This document shows, piece by piece, positions 8,671 to 16,557 of a DNA stretch of 64,000 nucleotides (position 1 is the stretch's first letter; every line of letters begins with the position of its first letter). Source of the stretch: Ginsengibacter sp963792025 (GTDB lineage Bacteria > Bacteroidota > Bacteroidia > Chitinophagales > Chitinophagaceae); NCBI GenBank assembly GCA_963792025.1, contig CAWBUS010000013.1:186001-250000 (forward strand), given 5' to 3'. A model generated the notes under the pieces. That model was not told the DNA's origin, ran no database searches, and was given only the letters and a program-made list of their open reading frames with translations. Made by a program: the position numbers and the translations under genes.

Positions 8671-9129
8671 TTATTTAATTACATAACGCAATCCAATACC
8701 CAAAGCAAGATTAGAACCTGATGCCGGCGCGAGGTAGAAAAATGGATCAAAAGCAAGACTCACCGATAGAGGTGCATCGGCAAATTTATAGTCGACACCT
8801 CCTGTAAGGCGCAAAGCAAAAAAGGTTTCACTATTATGATTGGTGCCAAAACCGAGCATGCCCCCACCTCCTACAAAATATTGCAAACCTTCTGCACCTT
8901 CTATTGGCCCCTGGTATTGATATAAACCTTCAATGCCAAGTCCACCGCTAAAAAAAAGTAATGAACCTTCTAATGCCGTATGCTCAGAGGTGGAATGTCT
9001 TATATTGATTCCTCCTAACGAACCATTTCCTGTGTAAAATTTAGCGCCAACCGCAGTTTCATAGGTTTGAGCTTTAAGGCCGGTTGCGGCCATAAAAATA
9101 ATGGCAAATAATAGGGATGTTTTTTTCAT
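8671..9129 (-). CDS. Small outer-membrane beta-barrel-like protein
   Basis: A 152-residue exported protein with signal peptide MKKTSLLFAIIFMAATGLKA and cleavage probably after LKA. The mature part is glycine/aromatic rich with alternating hydrophobic strands (LEGSLLFFSGGLGIEGLY, FFALRLTGGVDYKF, LALGIGLRYVIK). It ends in a strand with terminal residues typical of small outer-membrane barrels. Ligand and role are unknown. A TAnnTTTG promoter core lies about 40 bp upstream and a hairpin terminator follows, so it is probably monocistronic. Confidence 0.75.
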   Translation of the reverse strand: MKKTSLLFAIIFMAATGLKAQTYETAVGAKFYTGNGSLGGINIRHSTSEHTALEGSLLFFSGGLGIEGLYQYQGPIEGAEGLQYFVGGGGMLGFGTNHNSETFFALRLTGGVDYKFADAPLSVSLAFDPFFYLAPASGSNLALGIGLRYVIK

Positions 9130-9168
9130 ACTGTTGATTTAAAGTGCTGTTGATTGAATTTAATGTTA

Positions 9169-9176
9169 CAAAAATA
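9169..9176 (-). promoter_or_regulatory. Bacteroidota-type -7 promoter element
   Basis: Minus-strand TATTTTTG matches the TAnnTTTG -7 consensus of Bacteroidota sigma factors, 40 bp ahead of the start codon at 9129. A TTTG lies 23 bp further upstream, slightly longer than the usual 19-21 bp spacing. Confidence 0.5.
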
Positions 9177-9263
9177 TTTAATAATTACAATTCATATTTC
9201 AAATATCGCAATGTTCGTTTGATTTTAACTTTTAAGAGATTTCAAAAGTTCGCAGGATTTTCA

Positions 9264-10889
9264 TCAGTTATATAATTCCTGGTGCAGGGCTTTTATTCGC
9301 TCATCTGCGAGGTATTCGTCGTAAGTGCAAAGCCTGTCAATGGTGCCTTTGGGAGTTATTTCTATAATTCTGTTGGCAACCGTTTCCATAAACTGGTGGT
9401 CATGGGTTGTCATTAAAACAATTCCGGGAAAAGTAATCATACCATCATTGAATGCGGTAATGCTTTCCAAATCGAGGTGATTGGTGGGCTCATCCAAAAT
9501 GACCACATTGGGATTTTGCAACATCATCCGGCTGATCATACACCTTACTTTTTCACCACCACTAAGCACATTGGTTTTCTTTTTTATCTCATCGCCGCTA
9601 AAAAGCATCTTGCCTAAAAACCCTCTTAAAAAATCTTCGTCTACGTCTGTGTAATGATCCGGAACATATTGACGCAACCAATCCATTAAAGTAAGATTGC
9701 CGGTAAAAAATTCTGTATTATCATTAGGAAGATAGGCTGTGGTAATGGTGGTTCCCCATTCAAATTTTCCACTATCCGCAGTCATCCTTTTATTAATAAT
9801 TTCAAAGAAAGAAGTAAGCGCTACAGGATCCCTGCTTAAAAAAGCGATCTTCTGTCCTTTCACAATATCAAAATTAAGATTGCTGAAGAGCGTTCTTCCA
9901 TCAATGCTTTTCGTCAATTTTTGTACATTCAGAATCTGGTTACCAGGGTCCCGTTCAGGTTTAAATATAATGCCCGGGTATTTTCGATTGCTCGGCGTAA
10001 TATCTTCAAACACCAGTTTATCCAACGCCTTCTTACGGGAAGTTGCCTGTTTACTCTTTGATGCATTGGCGCTAAACCGGGCAATAAATTCCAGCAGATC
10101 CTTCTTCTTCTCCTCCATCTTCTTATTCTTATCAGTGGCCTGCCGTGCTGCCAGTTGACTGCTCTCGTACCAGAAAGTATAGTTACCGGTGTAGATCTTT
10201 ATTTTTTGTTTATCAACGTCTGCCACATGGGTACATACGGCATCTAAAAAGTGACGGTCGTGACTCACAACCAGTACAATATTTTCATAATCGGCCAAAA
10301 AATTCTCCAGCCACGAGATGGTTTCTACGTCAAGGTTGTTGGTAGGCTCATCCAATAATAAGATATCAGGATTTCCAAAAAGTGCCTGCGCCAATAAAAC
10401 CCTCACTTTAATATTGGCACCAATATCTTTCATCAGCATCTGGTGCAATTCATCTGCCACTCCTAATTCATTTAATAAAGTTGCTGCATCACTTTCAGCG
10501 GTATAACCACCCATTTCACCAAACTCAGCTTCCAGGTGGCCGGCCTTCATACCGTCTTCTTCATTAAAATCTTCCTTCATGTAGATGGCATCCTTCTCCT
10601 GCATCACGTTCCACATCTTCTTATGACCCATCAATACGGTATTTAAGACAGTAACCTCATCAAATTCAAATTGGTCCTGCCTCAACACAGCCATGCGTTC
10701 ACCTGGCGTTATGCTTACGGTTCCTTTGTTCGGTTCAATTTCACCGCTTATTATTTTTATTAAAGTGGATTTGCCTGCTCCGTTGGCGCCGATAATTCCA
10801 TAACAATTTCCTTTTACGAAATTGAGGTTCACTTCATCAAACAAAACTCTTTTGCCATAAGCCAGTGTTACATTATTTACACTTATCAT
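9264..10889 (-). CDS. ABC-F family ATPase, YbiT-like
   Basis: A soluble tandem ABC protein of the ABC-F group, expected to act on ribosomes rather than in transport (no TM segments). NBD1 has Walker A GANGAGKST (34-42) and Walker B ILLLDEPTNNLD. Its signature is degenerate (IGANIKVRVLLAQAL) in the manner recalled for YbiT. A charged linker near residues 255-300 (KKMEEKKKDLLEFIARFSAN) fits the P-site tRNA-interaction motif. NBD2 has a good signature (LSGGEKVR) and Walker B (VVILDEPTNHLD), but its Walker A is replaced by AFLSRDPVALTSF, lacking the GKT/S. This loss seems characteristic of the Bacteroidota members. 541 residues is normal. Confidence 0.9.
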   Translation of the reverse strand: MISVNNVTLAYGKRVLFDEVNLNFVKGNCYGIIGANGAGKSTLIKIISGEIEPNKGTVSITPGERMAVLRQDQFEFDEVTVLNTVLMGHKKMWNVMQEKDAIYMKEDFNEEDGMKAGHLEAEFGEMGGYTAESDAATLLNELGVADELHQMLMKDIGANIKVRVLLAQALFGNPDILLLDEPTNNLDVETISWLENFLADYENIVLVVSHDRHFLDAVCTHVADVDKQKIKIYTGNYTFWYESSQLAARQATDKNKKMEEKKKDLLEFIARFSANASKSKQATSRKKALDKLVFEDITPSNRKYPGIIFKPERDPGNQILNVQKLTKSIDGRTLFSNLNFDIVKGQKIAFLSRDPVALTSFFEIINKRMTADSGKFEWGTTITTAYLPNDNTEFFTGNLTLMDWLRQYVPDHYTDVDEDFLRGFLGKMLFSGDEIKKKTNVLSGGEKVRCMISRMMLQNPNVVILDEPTNHLDLESITAFNDGMITFPGIVLMTTHDHQFMETVANRIIEITPKGTIDRLCTYDEYLADERIKALHQELYN

Positions 10890-11198
10890 GCTGCTCCTTT
10901 TTTTGAAGGCGCAAAAGTAAGAATTTAATTTTTTGGAAAAAGATTATAATGAACTCCAAATTAATTTGCCCGGTATCTCCTGCCTTACCTATTCCCGATT
11001 AATAGAAAATATTTTCAATCATCACGGGCCATGACTTTGGTCAGTTTTTTTAAAATATCACCTTTTATTTTCGCAAGGGCTTGTTATACGTAATAAATTT
11101 TAGCGAGTTCGGCCTATACCCGACTCACTTTTTTTTTGCTTTTCAACCAGCCAGTTTCAAGCAGGGTTAATCAGACAGGTAATACAAAATGGTAACAA
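10890..11198. other. Intergenic region, no supported feature
   Basis: About 300 bases between the ABC-F start and a small rightward ORF. It is AT rich with several T tracts. I see no recognisable gene, terminator or repeat in it. Confidence 0.5.
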
Positions 11199-11417
11199 TT
11201 GAGAAAGTTCATTCTTAGAAACGGAGAGCAGGAAAGAATAGCGACAGTGCTATATTTTTATGAAAATGTAGGGGGACGCTGGGTTGGAATGATTTGGGGT
11301 AAAGCCTTATCAGGTAAACAAACCTGGTTTTACCAGGATGAAAAAATAGAAGAAGTTATTGCTGACCTGGCAGAAAGATTAAACATTCCCTATCACGATT
11401 TTATTGAGATGGAATAA
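11199..11417 (+). CDS. Small hypothetical protein, 72 aa
   Basis: A 72-residue ORF with protein-like composition (GGRWVGMIWGK, KIEEVIADLAERLNIPYHDF). The only in-frame start is TTG directly after an in-frame TAA. An ATG at 11189 lies in another frame, so the 5' end may be damaged. It is convergent with the nucleotidyltransferase gene, with 43 bp between them. No family recognised. Confidence 0.45.
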   Translation: MRKFILRNGEQERIATVLYFYENVGGRWVGMIWGKALSGKQTWFYQDEKIEEVIADLAERLNIPYHDFIEME

Positions 11418-11460
11418 ATACTTGCCGTGACGTATGAGCATACACGCAGCAGAATCATGT

Positions 11461-11919
11461 TTATTCCCTGGTAAGCTGTTCGATGTCGTCAAGGTCTTTA
11501 AATCTGCCAGCGGCTTTTTTTGCTTTCAAAAGCTGAGTAAGATGAAGCGTTCGGATTTTCAGACCGCCATCTTCAAATTCCGGTGATAATGCAAGACAGT
11601 CTTTAAAGTCAAGTCCCTTCACTTTCGTCATTATATCAATTGCAACAGGCTTTCTTCCAAATTTAAAAACATCCCATTCTTTATGATTAAGAAAGTTTTC
11701 CTCAGTCATATCGAATACCGGCATCTGAAACTGGTGAAATGCTTTTGCCAACTTAATATAATTTTCTTTAGTTCTTTCTACCCAAATATCCATGTCACCT
11801 GTAACACGGGCGTAACCATGCAGTATAACTGCGAACCCTCCAACAAGAATGTAGGAAACCTTGTTATCATTCAAAGACCGGATAAAATCGCGGAAGTCAT
11901 CCTGGAAAATTTCAGCCAT
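11461..11919 (-). CDS. Nucleotidyltransferase-fold protein (MNT/AbiEii/DUF6036 type)
   Basis: A 152-residue minimal nucleotidyltransferase. The fold signature is ILVGGFAVILHGYARVTGDMDIWV, with the conserved GG and the first acidic pair DxD, and a third acid in VAIDIMT. The C-terminal KAKKAAGRFKDLDDIEQL matches the end of AbiEii/DUF6036 proteins. Such domains occur as NMP-transferring toxins or antitoxins and in mobile defence modules. It overlaps the upstream 73-residue gene by 8 bp, a typical translationally coupled pair. Which partner would be toxic cannot be told from sequence. Confidence 0.8.
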   Translation of the reverse strand: MAEIFQDDFRDFIRSLNDNKVSYILVGGFAVILHGYARVTGDMDIWVERTKENYIKLAKAFHQFQMPVFDMTEENFLNHKEWDVFKFGRKPVAIDIMTKVKGLDFKDCLALSPEFEDGGLKIRTLHLTQLLKAKKAAGRFKDLDDIEQLTRE

Positions 11920-12133
11920 TAGTGTTTTTTAAGGCGTTGAAAACTGTCTTGTTCATTTTGGGTGGATTATTAATGTCAAAGCCGTAAGCAAGACTGGTGA
12001 GATAAAAAGAAATTTTCAATCTTTCTTTCCAGTTCGATTTCCTGTAATCCCTCATATAATCATCCGCCTCCTGAACCGTCATTGCCTGGAAAGCAGTTTT
12101 ATCGAGCCGGTATTTTTTTGAGTAATCATCCAT
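11912..12133 (-). CDS. Small hypothetical protein (73 aa), partner of nucleotidyltransferase
   Basis: A 73-residue soluble protein: MDDYSKKYRLDKTAFQAM, then TVQEADDYMRDYR and WKERLKISFYL. A diverged second copy lies at 12899-13114 (about 25 of the first 30 residues identical). Its stop overlaps the nucleotidyltransferase start by 8 bp, and its upstream 90 bp is also shared with the second copy, suggesting a duplicated promoter-gene unit. Role unknown; the arrangement resembles a two-gene toxin-antitoxin-like module. Confidence 0.7.
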   Translation of the reverse strand: MDDYSKKYRLDKTAFQAMTVQEADDYMRDYRKSNWKERLKISFYLTSLAYGFDINNPPKMNKTVFNALKNTNG

Positions 12134-12345
12134 TGGGTAAAATTAATTTAAAAGAAATAAACAGCACTTATCGAAACACGGTGCCTTCATTGCCAAAATT
12201 TTGTATAAACGATATCACAAAATAATTGAGCGGGCAATGTTTATTATCAACCAGACAGGCAAAACCATCATGATGATTTCGTTAACATGATCTTTTAAAG
12301 CAACAATTGTTGGTGGAGATGCAACCAACAGCAAGGAATTTTGCC

Positions 12346-12792
12346 TCAGGCATTAAATTGTCTTAGATGATGGTCAATATGTTTATACACCATTTGCCCA
12401 ATTTGTTCTTTTGTCATTTTTCCAAAAAATACATGCTGAAAATTATCGTTATCAAAACTGGAATACTTTTCAATATTTGAAATCCAAAGTTTCTTTTCGG
12501 CTTCAAAATCTCCGGCATTTTCTTTAATAATAAGTGAAGGGATTGTGGGCGTGCTTCGTTTCAATGGGTTTTCATTTCCTAAAACGGTTTTCAGGGCAAC
12601 TCTTCCAAAAATTCTTCCAATAAAAGCCCGTTTCAGGTTAGTTTTACTTTGCATCATTTCTTCCCAAAGTCTGCAATGCTTTACCATTTGATATGCATTC
12701 ATTTTGCCCCATTGCGATTGAGCATTTTCTTTAAGTGAATCAATTCTGTTTATTAATTCAGTTTTTGTTCCATTCTCAAATATTGTTTTCAT
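12346..12792 (-). CDS. DUF1569 domain protein (DinB-like fold)
   Basis: A 148-residue cytoplasmic protein of the DUF1569 family, related to the DinB/YfiT four-helix bundle. Family features are WGKMNAYQMVKHCRLWEEM near the start and KEQIGQMVYKHIDHHLRQF at the end. These carry the H...HxxxH metal-binding pattern typical of the fold. Enzymatic role is not established for the family. The start is preceded by the VOC remnant, with only 12 bp between them. Confidence 0.8.
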   Translation of the reverse strand: MKTIFENGTKTELINRIDSLKENAQSQWGKMNAYQMVKHCRLWEEMMQSKTNLKRAFIGRIFGRVALKTVLGNENPLKRSTPTIPSLIIKENAGDFEAEKKLWISNIEKYSSFDNDNFQHVFFGKMTKEQIGQMVYKHIDHHLRQFNA

Positions 12793-12804
12793 ACATACAA
12801 ATAT

Positions 12805-12900
12805 TTAAACAAGTTGAACTAATGAAAACCAATTTCCTGAATCGTCCTTAAACAAGGCTTCTGTTCCATAAAAATCCCTGAAATGTTCATTGAAAATATT
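12805..12900 (-). pseudogene. C-terminal remnant of a VOC/glyoxalase-like protein
   Basis: Reading on the minus strand, the 31 residues FNEHFRDFYGTEALFKDD followed by SGNWFSLVQL then stop match the C-terminal end of VOC (glyoxalase/bleomycin-resistance) proteins (DxxG-N-x-x-x-L). No N-terminal half exists; it is replaced by the second copy of the 71-residue gene, whose stop codon overlaps the start of the fragment. It looks like a gene decapitated by insertion of the duplicated small gene. Confidence 0.6.
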
Positions 12901-13114
12901 ACCCATTCTTATACTTACGTTTTGTGAAAACATTTATATCAACCGGAGTTTGCGGAGTGGCGCCGTAAAATTGGTTAACCAGGCAGCAAGCTGCATCAAG
13001 TCTTTCTTTCAAAGATTTATTTTTCCAATACCTATAATGGTGATCCGCCTCCTGAACCGTCATTGCCTGGAAAGCTGTTTTATCAAGCCTGTATTTTTTT
13101 GAGTCATCATCCAT
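12899..13114 (-). CDS. Small hypothetical protein (71 aa), second copy without nucleotidyltransferase
   Basis: Paralogue of the 11912-12133 product. It shares MDD-SKKYRLDKTAFQAMTV and the EADxxxRxW-KERL core but has a different second half (ACCLVNQFYGATPQ). The upstream 90 bp is also similar to that of the first copy (AAATTAATTTAAAAGAAATA shared). No nucleotidyltransferase follows; a VOC remnant does. This suggests an orphan antitoxin-like copy or a solo mobile cassette. Confidence 0.65.
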   Translation of the reverse strand: MDDDSKKYRLDKTAFQAMTVQEADHHYRYWKNKSLKERLDAACCLVNQFYGATPQTPVDINVFTKRKYKNG

Positions 13115-13247
13115 TGCATAAAATTAATTTAAAAGAAATAAACAGGGTCTATCGAACCACCAACTTCCATTACGTAAATTTTGTATGAAAGATAATCAAT
13201 ACACGTGCTGCGAGGGCGAACAGAGAATGCGTACAAACAATACTCAT

Positions 13248-13771
13248 TCACTTTTCCCGGCCGGTTAATATATCTTCCAACCTTGTTCGCTTTACATAGT
13301 TGTCGAAACGAAAGGATTCGGCAAGCGCAACCAATTGATCATCGGACAAACCTTTAAACAGGTTACAATACTCAGGCAGCAGCGCTTCAGAAATGAGTAT
13401 ATGTCTTACCAGCAAAGCTATTTCTCCTTTCTGCCCATGCGGATAAGGATCGTAGTTGGGAAATTCTTTATTGATCAGTTGTTCCAAAGGTTCGAGCGCC
13501 TGCCTGATATTTTTATCAGTTGATCCCCATGCATCCGCACCAAGAGAATCTTTGCGGGCAAGAAATGCTGATACCAGTTTCATATATGGTGTGTTTGCAT
13601 TTTGATGTATGATAGCCTGTAAGCCCATATCCTTATACAACCATATACACCAGCTTACTTTGTATTTATTGTAATAAGCCAGTTGATCTTTTAATACCTG
13701 GTAGCGCATTTCATCTTTCAGTGAATCGCCTGTATAAACGGGGCCAAACTCAGCATTTTGAAAGATAAGGA
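13248..13771 (-). pseudogene. C-terminal remnant of a GH5-type glycoside hydrolase
   Basis: The reading frame begins, without a start codon, at LIFQNAEFGPVYTGD and continues MRYQVLKDQLAYYNKYKVSW, IWLYKDMGLQ, ending TRLEDILTGREK. EFGPVYTG contains the GH5 nucleophile Glu, and the xSWxIWxYKD strand is the last barrel strand. The first barrel strands and the acid/base residue are missing. The truncation coincides exactly with repeat element X (13772-13852). An ATG at 13709 could initiate a 153-residue protein, but it would lack the nucleophile, so I call it a pseudogene. Confidence 0.65.
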
Positions 13772-13852
13772 TTTGCCCTATGCAGGCACAAGATAGCTGC
13801 CCACAAAACCTTTTCTATATTCTTGCGCCAGGCTTCTTTTCTATTTGCCTGG
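13772..13852 (-). repeat. Repeat element X, copy A
   Basis: About 80 bp. On the minus strand it holds a hairpin CCAGGC...GCCTGG, then GTTTTGTGGGC and CTTGTGCCTGCATA. Shared with copies at 16419, 17870 and 21570. It lies 98 bp past the stop of the BNR-like gene and abuts the GH5 remnant. Confidence 0.8.
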
Positions 13853-13950
13853 AATAAAATGGGTTAATATACCAACAAACTTTAGTCTTTCTAACCATAT
13901 CCGCCACTTGAGGTAATTTTAAACAACGGATGAATGTTAACCTGAATTTT

Positions 13951-14967
13951 TCAACATCCTCCATTTCTGGGTATGGCATAAATTACATTGCCCGAAACAG
14001 ATAAATTGAAGACCTTATTTTCTATAGAAGGAAGTAACAGTTTCCATGTTTTCCCCTTATCTGATGATCTAAAAATGCCGTTAGGATGACCACAAAAGAA
14101 GTATTCACCAACCTGGATAACTGAGGAAATATGAAGGTCAGCCGGAAGGCCGGCATCAATGGGCTGCCAGGTCTTACCACCATCATAGGATGCCCGCACT
14201 GTTCTGGCTATCAAATGTGTATTGGAAATGACAGCAGCGAATCCGCCATTGATGCGTTCTATATCGTTGCCAACACCGCCCTCATTAAGCACACAATCCC
14301 AGCTTTCACCATCATCGGTCGACCTTAATATACCGTTCTGGCTGGTCGCCATGAGCACACCGTTTGACTCTACCAATTTCATTACCCAGCCTCCTGTATG
14401 GACTTGTTTCCAGGTTTTTCCATTGTTAGTGGATTTAAAAAGGCCGTTCTCGCAGCCGATGAAAACTGTGCCTCCGGCAGTTTCAAAAACGGTTCTTATC
14501 TCTTTTACTTGAAAATCCGTGTACATAGGCGACCACACATCCGTTCCGTTTATTTTTTGCAAAAATTGGCCATCCCAGTTGTATGCAAATATCCCGGTCT
14601 TGCCAGGGGCAATGCTGCCCTGTTTGTCAGGGAAAATCTCTTTTTTCCAAAAAGGAGCTGTGGAATTTGGTCGACTCTGATATATCCCATTTTCAGCACG
14701 TAAATAGAGCCCATTATCATTTGCAAAGAAAGCATCTCTCTGGATACCATCTCCCTGCAAATTTTCGGGTAGCCCTTCGCTAATGTCCTGCCATGTTTGT
14801 CCGCCATCAGTAGATCTGAATATGATGTTTGCAGCTCCAGCCTTATCTATTTTTTGTTCTTGCTGACTATCGGGGAGAGGAGATGACTGTGGAAACTCCA
14901 ACGCCTGATCAAAGGCAAATGAGAATTGAAAAAGGAGCAAAAAAGCAAAATTGTAGATATTCATCAC
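13951..14967 (-). CDS. Exported BNR/Asp-box repeat beta-propeller protein
   Basis: A 338-residue secreted protein with signal peptide (residues 1-18, cut near SFA). It carries four clear Asp-boxes of type S-x-D-x-G-x-T-W: STDGGQTW, STNNGKTW, STDDGESW and SSDKGKTW, plus SYDGGKTW. This gives a sortilin/YCF48-like propeller. Such proteins in Bacteroidota serve as glycan- or protein-binding modules; a catalytic role is not evident (no sialidase Arg triad seen). No C-terminal type IX sorting tail is present, as it ends RNGGC. Element X follows 98 bp downstream. Confidence 0.75.
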   Translation of the reverse strand: MMNIYNFAFLLLFQFSFAFDQALEFPQSSPLPDSQQEQKIDKAGAANIIFRSTDGGQTWQDISEGLPENLQGDGIQRDAFFANDNGLYLRAENGIYQSRPNSTAPFWKKEIFPDKQGSIAPGKTGIFAYNWDGQFLQKINGTDVWSPMYTDFQVKEIRTVFETAGGTVFIGCENGLFKSTNNGKTWKQVHTGGWVMKLVESNGVLMATSQNGILRSTDDGESWDCVLNEGGVGNDIERINGGFAAVISNTHLIARTVRASYDGGKTWQPIDAGLPADLHISSVIQVGEYFFCGHPNGIFRSSDKGKTWKLLLPSIENKVFNLSVSGNVIYAIPRNGGC

Positions 14968-15527
14968 TATGATTGATTTGGTGAAACAATAAAGTAAAGA
15001 TATTGGGCGTCAACTATCCTGACGCTTTTTAACACTAAAAGGTTGTAAGAGATATGTAAAACGTTTCTCTGCCGCCCGTCTTGTAACCAACAATCAAACT
15101 TATTGTTCAATCATTCTTTATAATGGGTTATTAATCCAAGTCCGATAACTTTCATTCTGGTATAGTTACTGCGAAAAACTGTAGGTGATTATTAAAGTTA
15201 TTTAAACCTTCACACTGAAAATTACAAAAGTCTAATGATGGCTATGAATTATTTATTTATAAATAAAAAAATTAAATCTGATTTAATTTCAATGGTACAA
15301 AAAAGCAGCAATTGGTTTTCTGATCCAGCTAAAAAACAAATGATTAATTTTATTGGCGTTGACGTATAAGGAATTTTATTGTTAATAGCATCCATGACGA
15401 TTTAACTTTCTGAAACACCTTTTCAGAAAAAATATTGTTTACTTTATATTTTATTATCAGAGCCTATTTTGCCCGTGTATAAAGTATACAGAAAAGCCAG
15501 GAAACAAACCTTTAAAAATATAGAATT
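14968..15527. other. 560-bp divergent intergenic region with orphan hairpin and a 44-aa ORF
   Basis: It separates the BNR gene (left) from the DUF4251 gene (right). It contains the hairpin GCGTCA/TGACGC with TTTTT at 15007-15030, terminator-like on the plus strand although no plus gene precedes it. An ATG-initiated 44-codon ORF lies at 15235-15369. Nothing else recognisable. Confidence 0.5.
15235..15369 (+). CDS. Possible small protein, 44 aa
   Basis: The ORF MMAMNYLFINKKIKSDLISM, ending MINFIGVDV, has credible residue composition (QKSSNWFSDPAKKQM) but no recognised family and no clear promoter. Could be chance in AT-rich DNA. Confidence 0.25.
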   Translation: MMAMNYLFINKKIKSDLISMVQKSSNWFSDPAKKQMINFIGVDV

Positions 15528-16106
15528 ATGAAACATGCAATAGTACTGACAATAATAGCAATGATTACATTGACCTGTGCAAAGGCACAAGAGCCAACTA
15601 AATCAACCAATGATGCAAAGAAGACAAAAAAAGAATTGAGGAAGGAGGAACAGGATAAACAATTCGAAAGGAATTATCAATTATTAGTAACTCAAAGTTT
15701 CGTAATTGAAGTGGACAGGATAAATGGACATGAAGTGTATCCAAATGAGAATTTTTTTGAGTTAACGGGAGATACCACTTACCTGCAGGTATCGCCAATG
15801 GAAGGTATAACACCCGTTGGATTTACCGGGTGGATATATGCAGGAAAACTGGTAGATTATAAGTTAAAAAGAAACGAAAAGAATTATAGCTGTACCATTA
15901 ACTTATCGTTTAAGAACAGACTAATATCCAGACAAGACCTAACAGTGACCGTTTCAATGGACGGTAACGCGACAGTAACTTCGAAAGATATAAGAATGAA
16001 TGGAAAAATTAAAGATTTACAATCAGCAAATATATTCCCCAAAATTCCAATGTATTCATCGGTCGTTGGTCTTCCACATAAAATTAATAATATTCCAAAC
16101 GACTAA
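15528..16106 (+). CDS. DUF4251 domain exported protein
   Basis: A 192-residue protein with signal peptide (MKHAIVLTIIAMITLTCAKA). A lysine/glutamate-rich helix (KKTKKELRKEEQDKQFERNY) follows, then a beta-rich domain typical of DUF4251: FVIEVDRINGHEVYPNENFF, TGDTTYLQ, LTVTVSMDGNATVTSK. Probably periplasmic or outer-membrane associated; function unknown for the family. It is the only rightward gene in this stretch and probably has its own promoter in the AT-rich region before it. Confidence 0.85.
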   Translation: MKHAIVLTIIAMITLTCAKAQEPTKSTNDAKKTKKELRKEEQDKQFERNYQLLVTQSFVIEVDRINGHEVYPNENFFELTGDTTYLQVSPMEGITPVGFTGWIYAGKLVDYKLKRNEKNYSCTINLSFKNRLISRQDLTVTVSMDGNATVTSKDIRMNGKIKDLQSANIFPKIPMYSSVVGLPHKINNIPND

Positions 16107-16418
16107 ATAAAGAGCCCTGCTATCTTTAGTCTACCTCTAACCGAAAGTAGCGCTGGACCTGATTATCGATACGTTGTACGAGACATCGCAGTATAAGAGT
16201 AATTTTTAATTGGCACTCAAGCGACATCATGGGGTTCCGAAGGGAGATTTACACAATGGCGATCTCAAATCAAAATAAACCATCAGCGTAACCCCGACGC
16301 ATATACGAACTTTAAATTACAGGAAGCCCGGGCTTCTAATATGTATAGGTTTACCACGGCACCAGGGTTCCCGGAAACTGTTTTTCTCTTAGAACAATTG
16401 TTAGTGGAAAAAAGAGGC

Positions 16419-16488
16419 TTTGCCGTATGCAGGCACAAGATTGCTCGCCCACAAAACCTCGCGCCAGGCAGCTTTTCTATATGCCTGG
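16419..16488 (-). repeat. Repeat element X, copy B
   Basis: A shorter (70 bp) copy lacking about 12 bases between the GTTTTGTGGGC block and the CCAGGC/GCCTGG hairpin. It lies 69 bp downstream of the stop of the 16558-17613 gene, in the same orientation as the other copies. Confidence 0.75.
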
Positions 16489-16557
16489 AATAACCATGCG
16501 AAAGGTATTCTTTTCTATGTGTTTGGACCAACGGGAGAATAACTCGCAGCTGTATTT

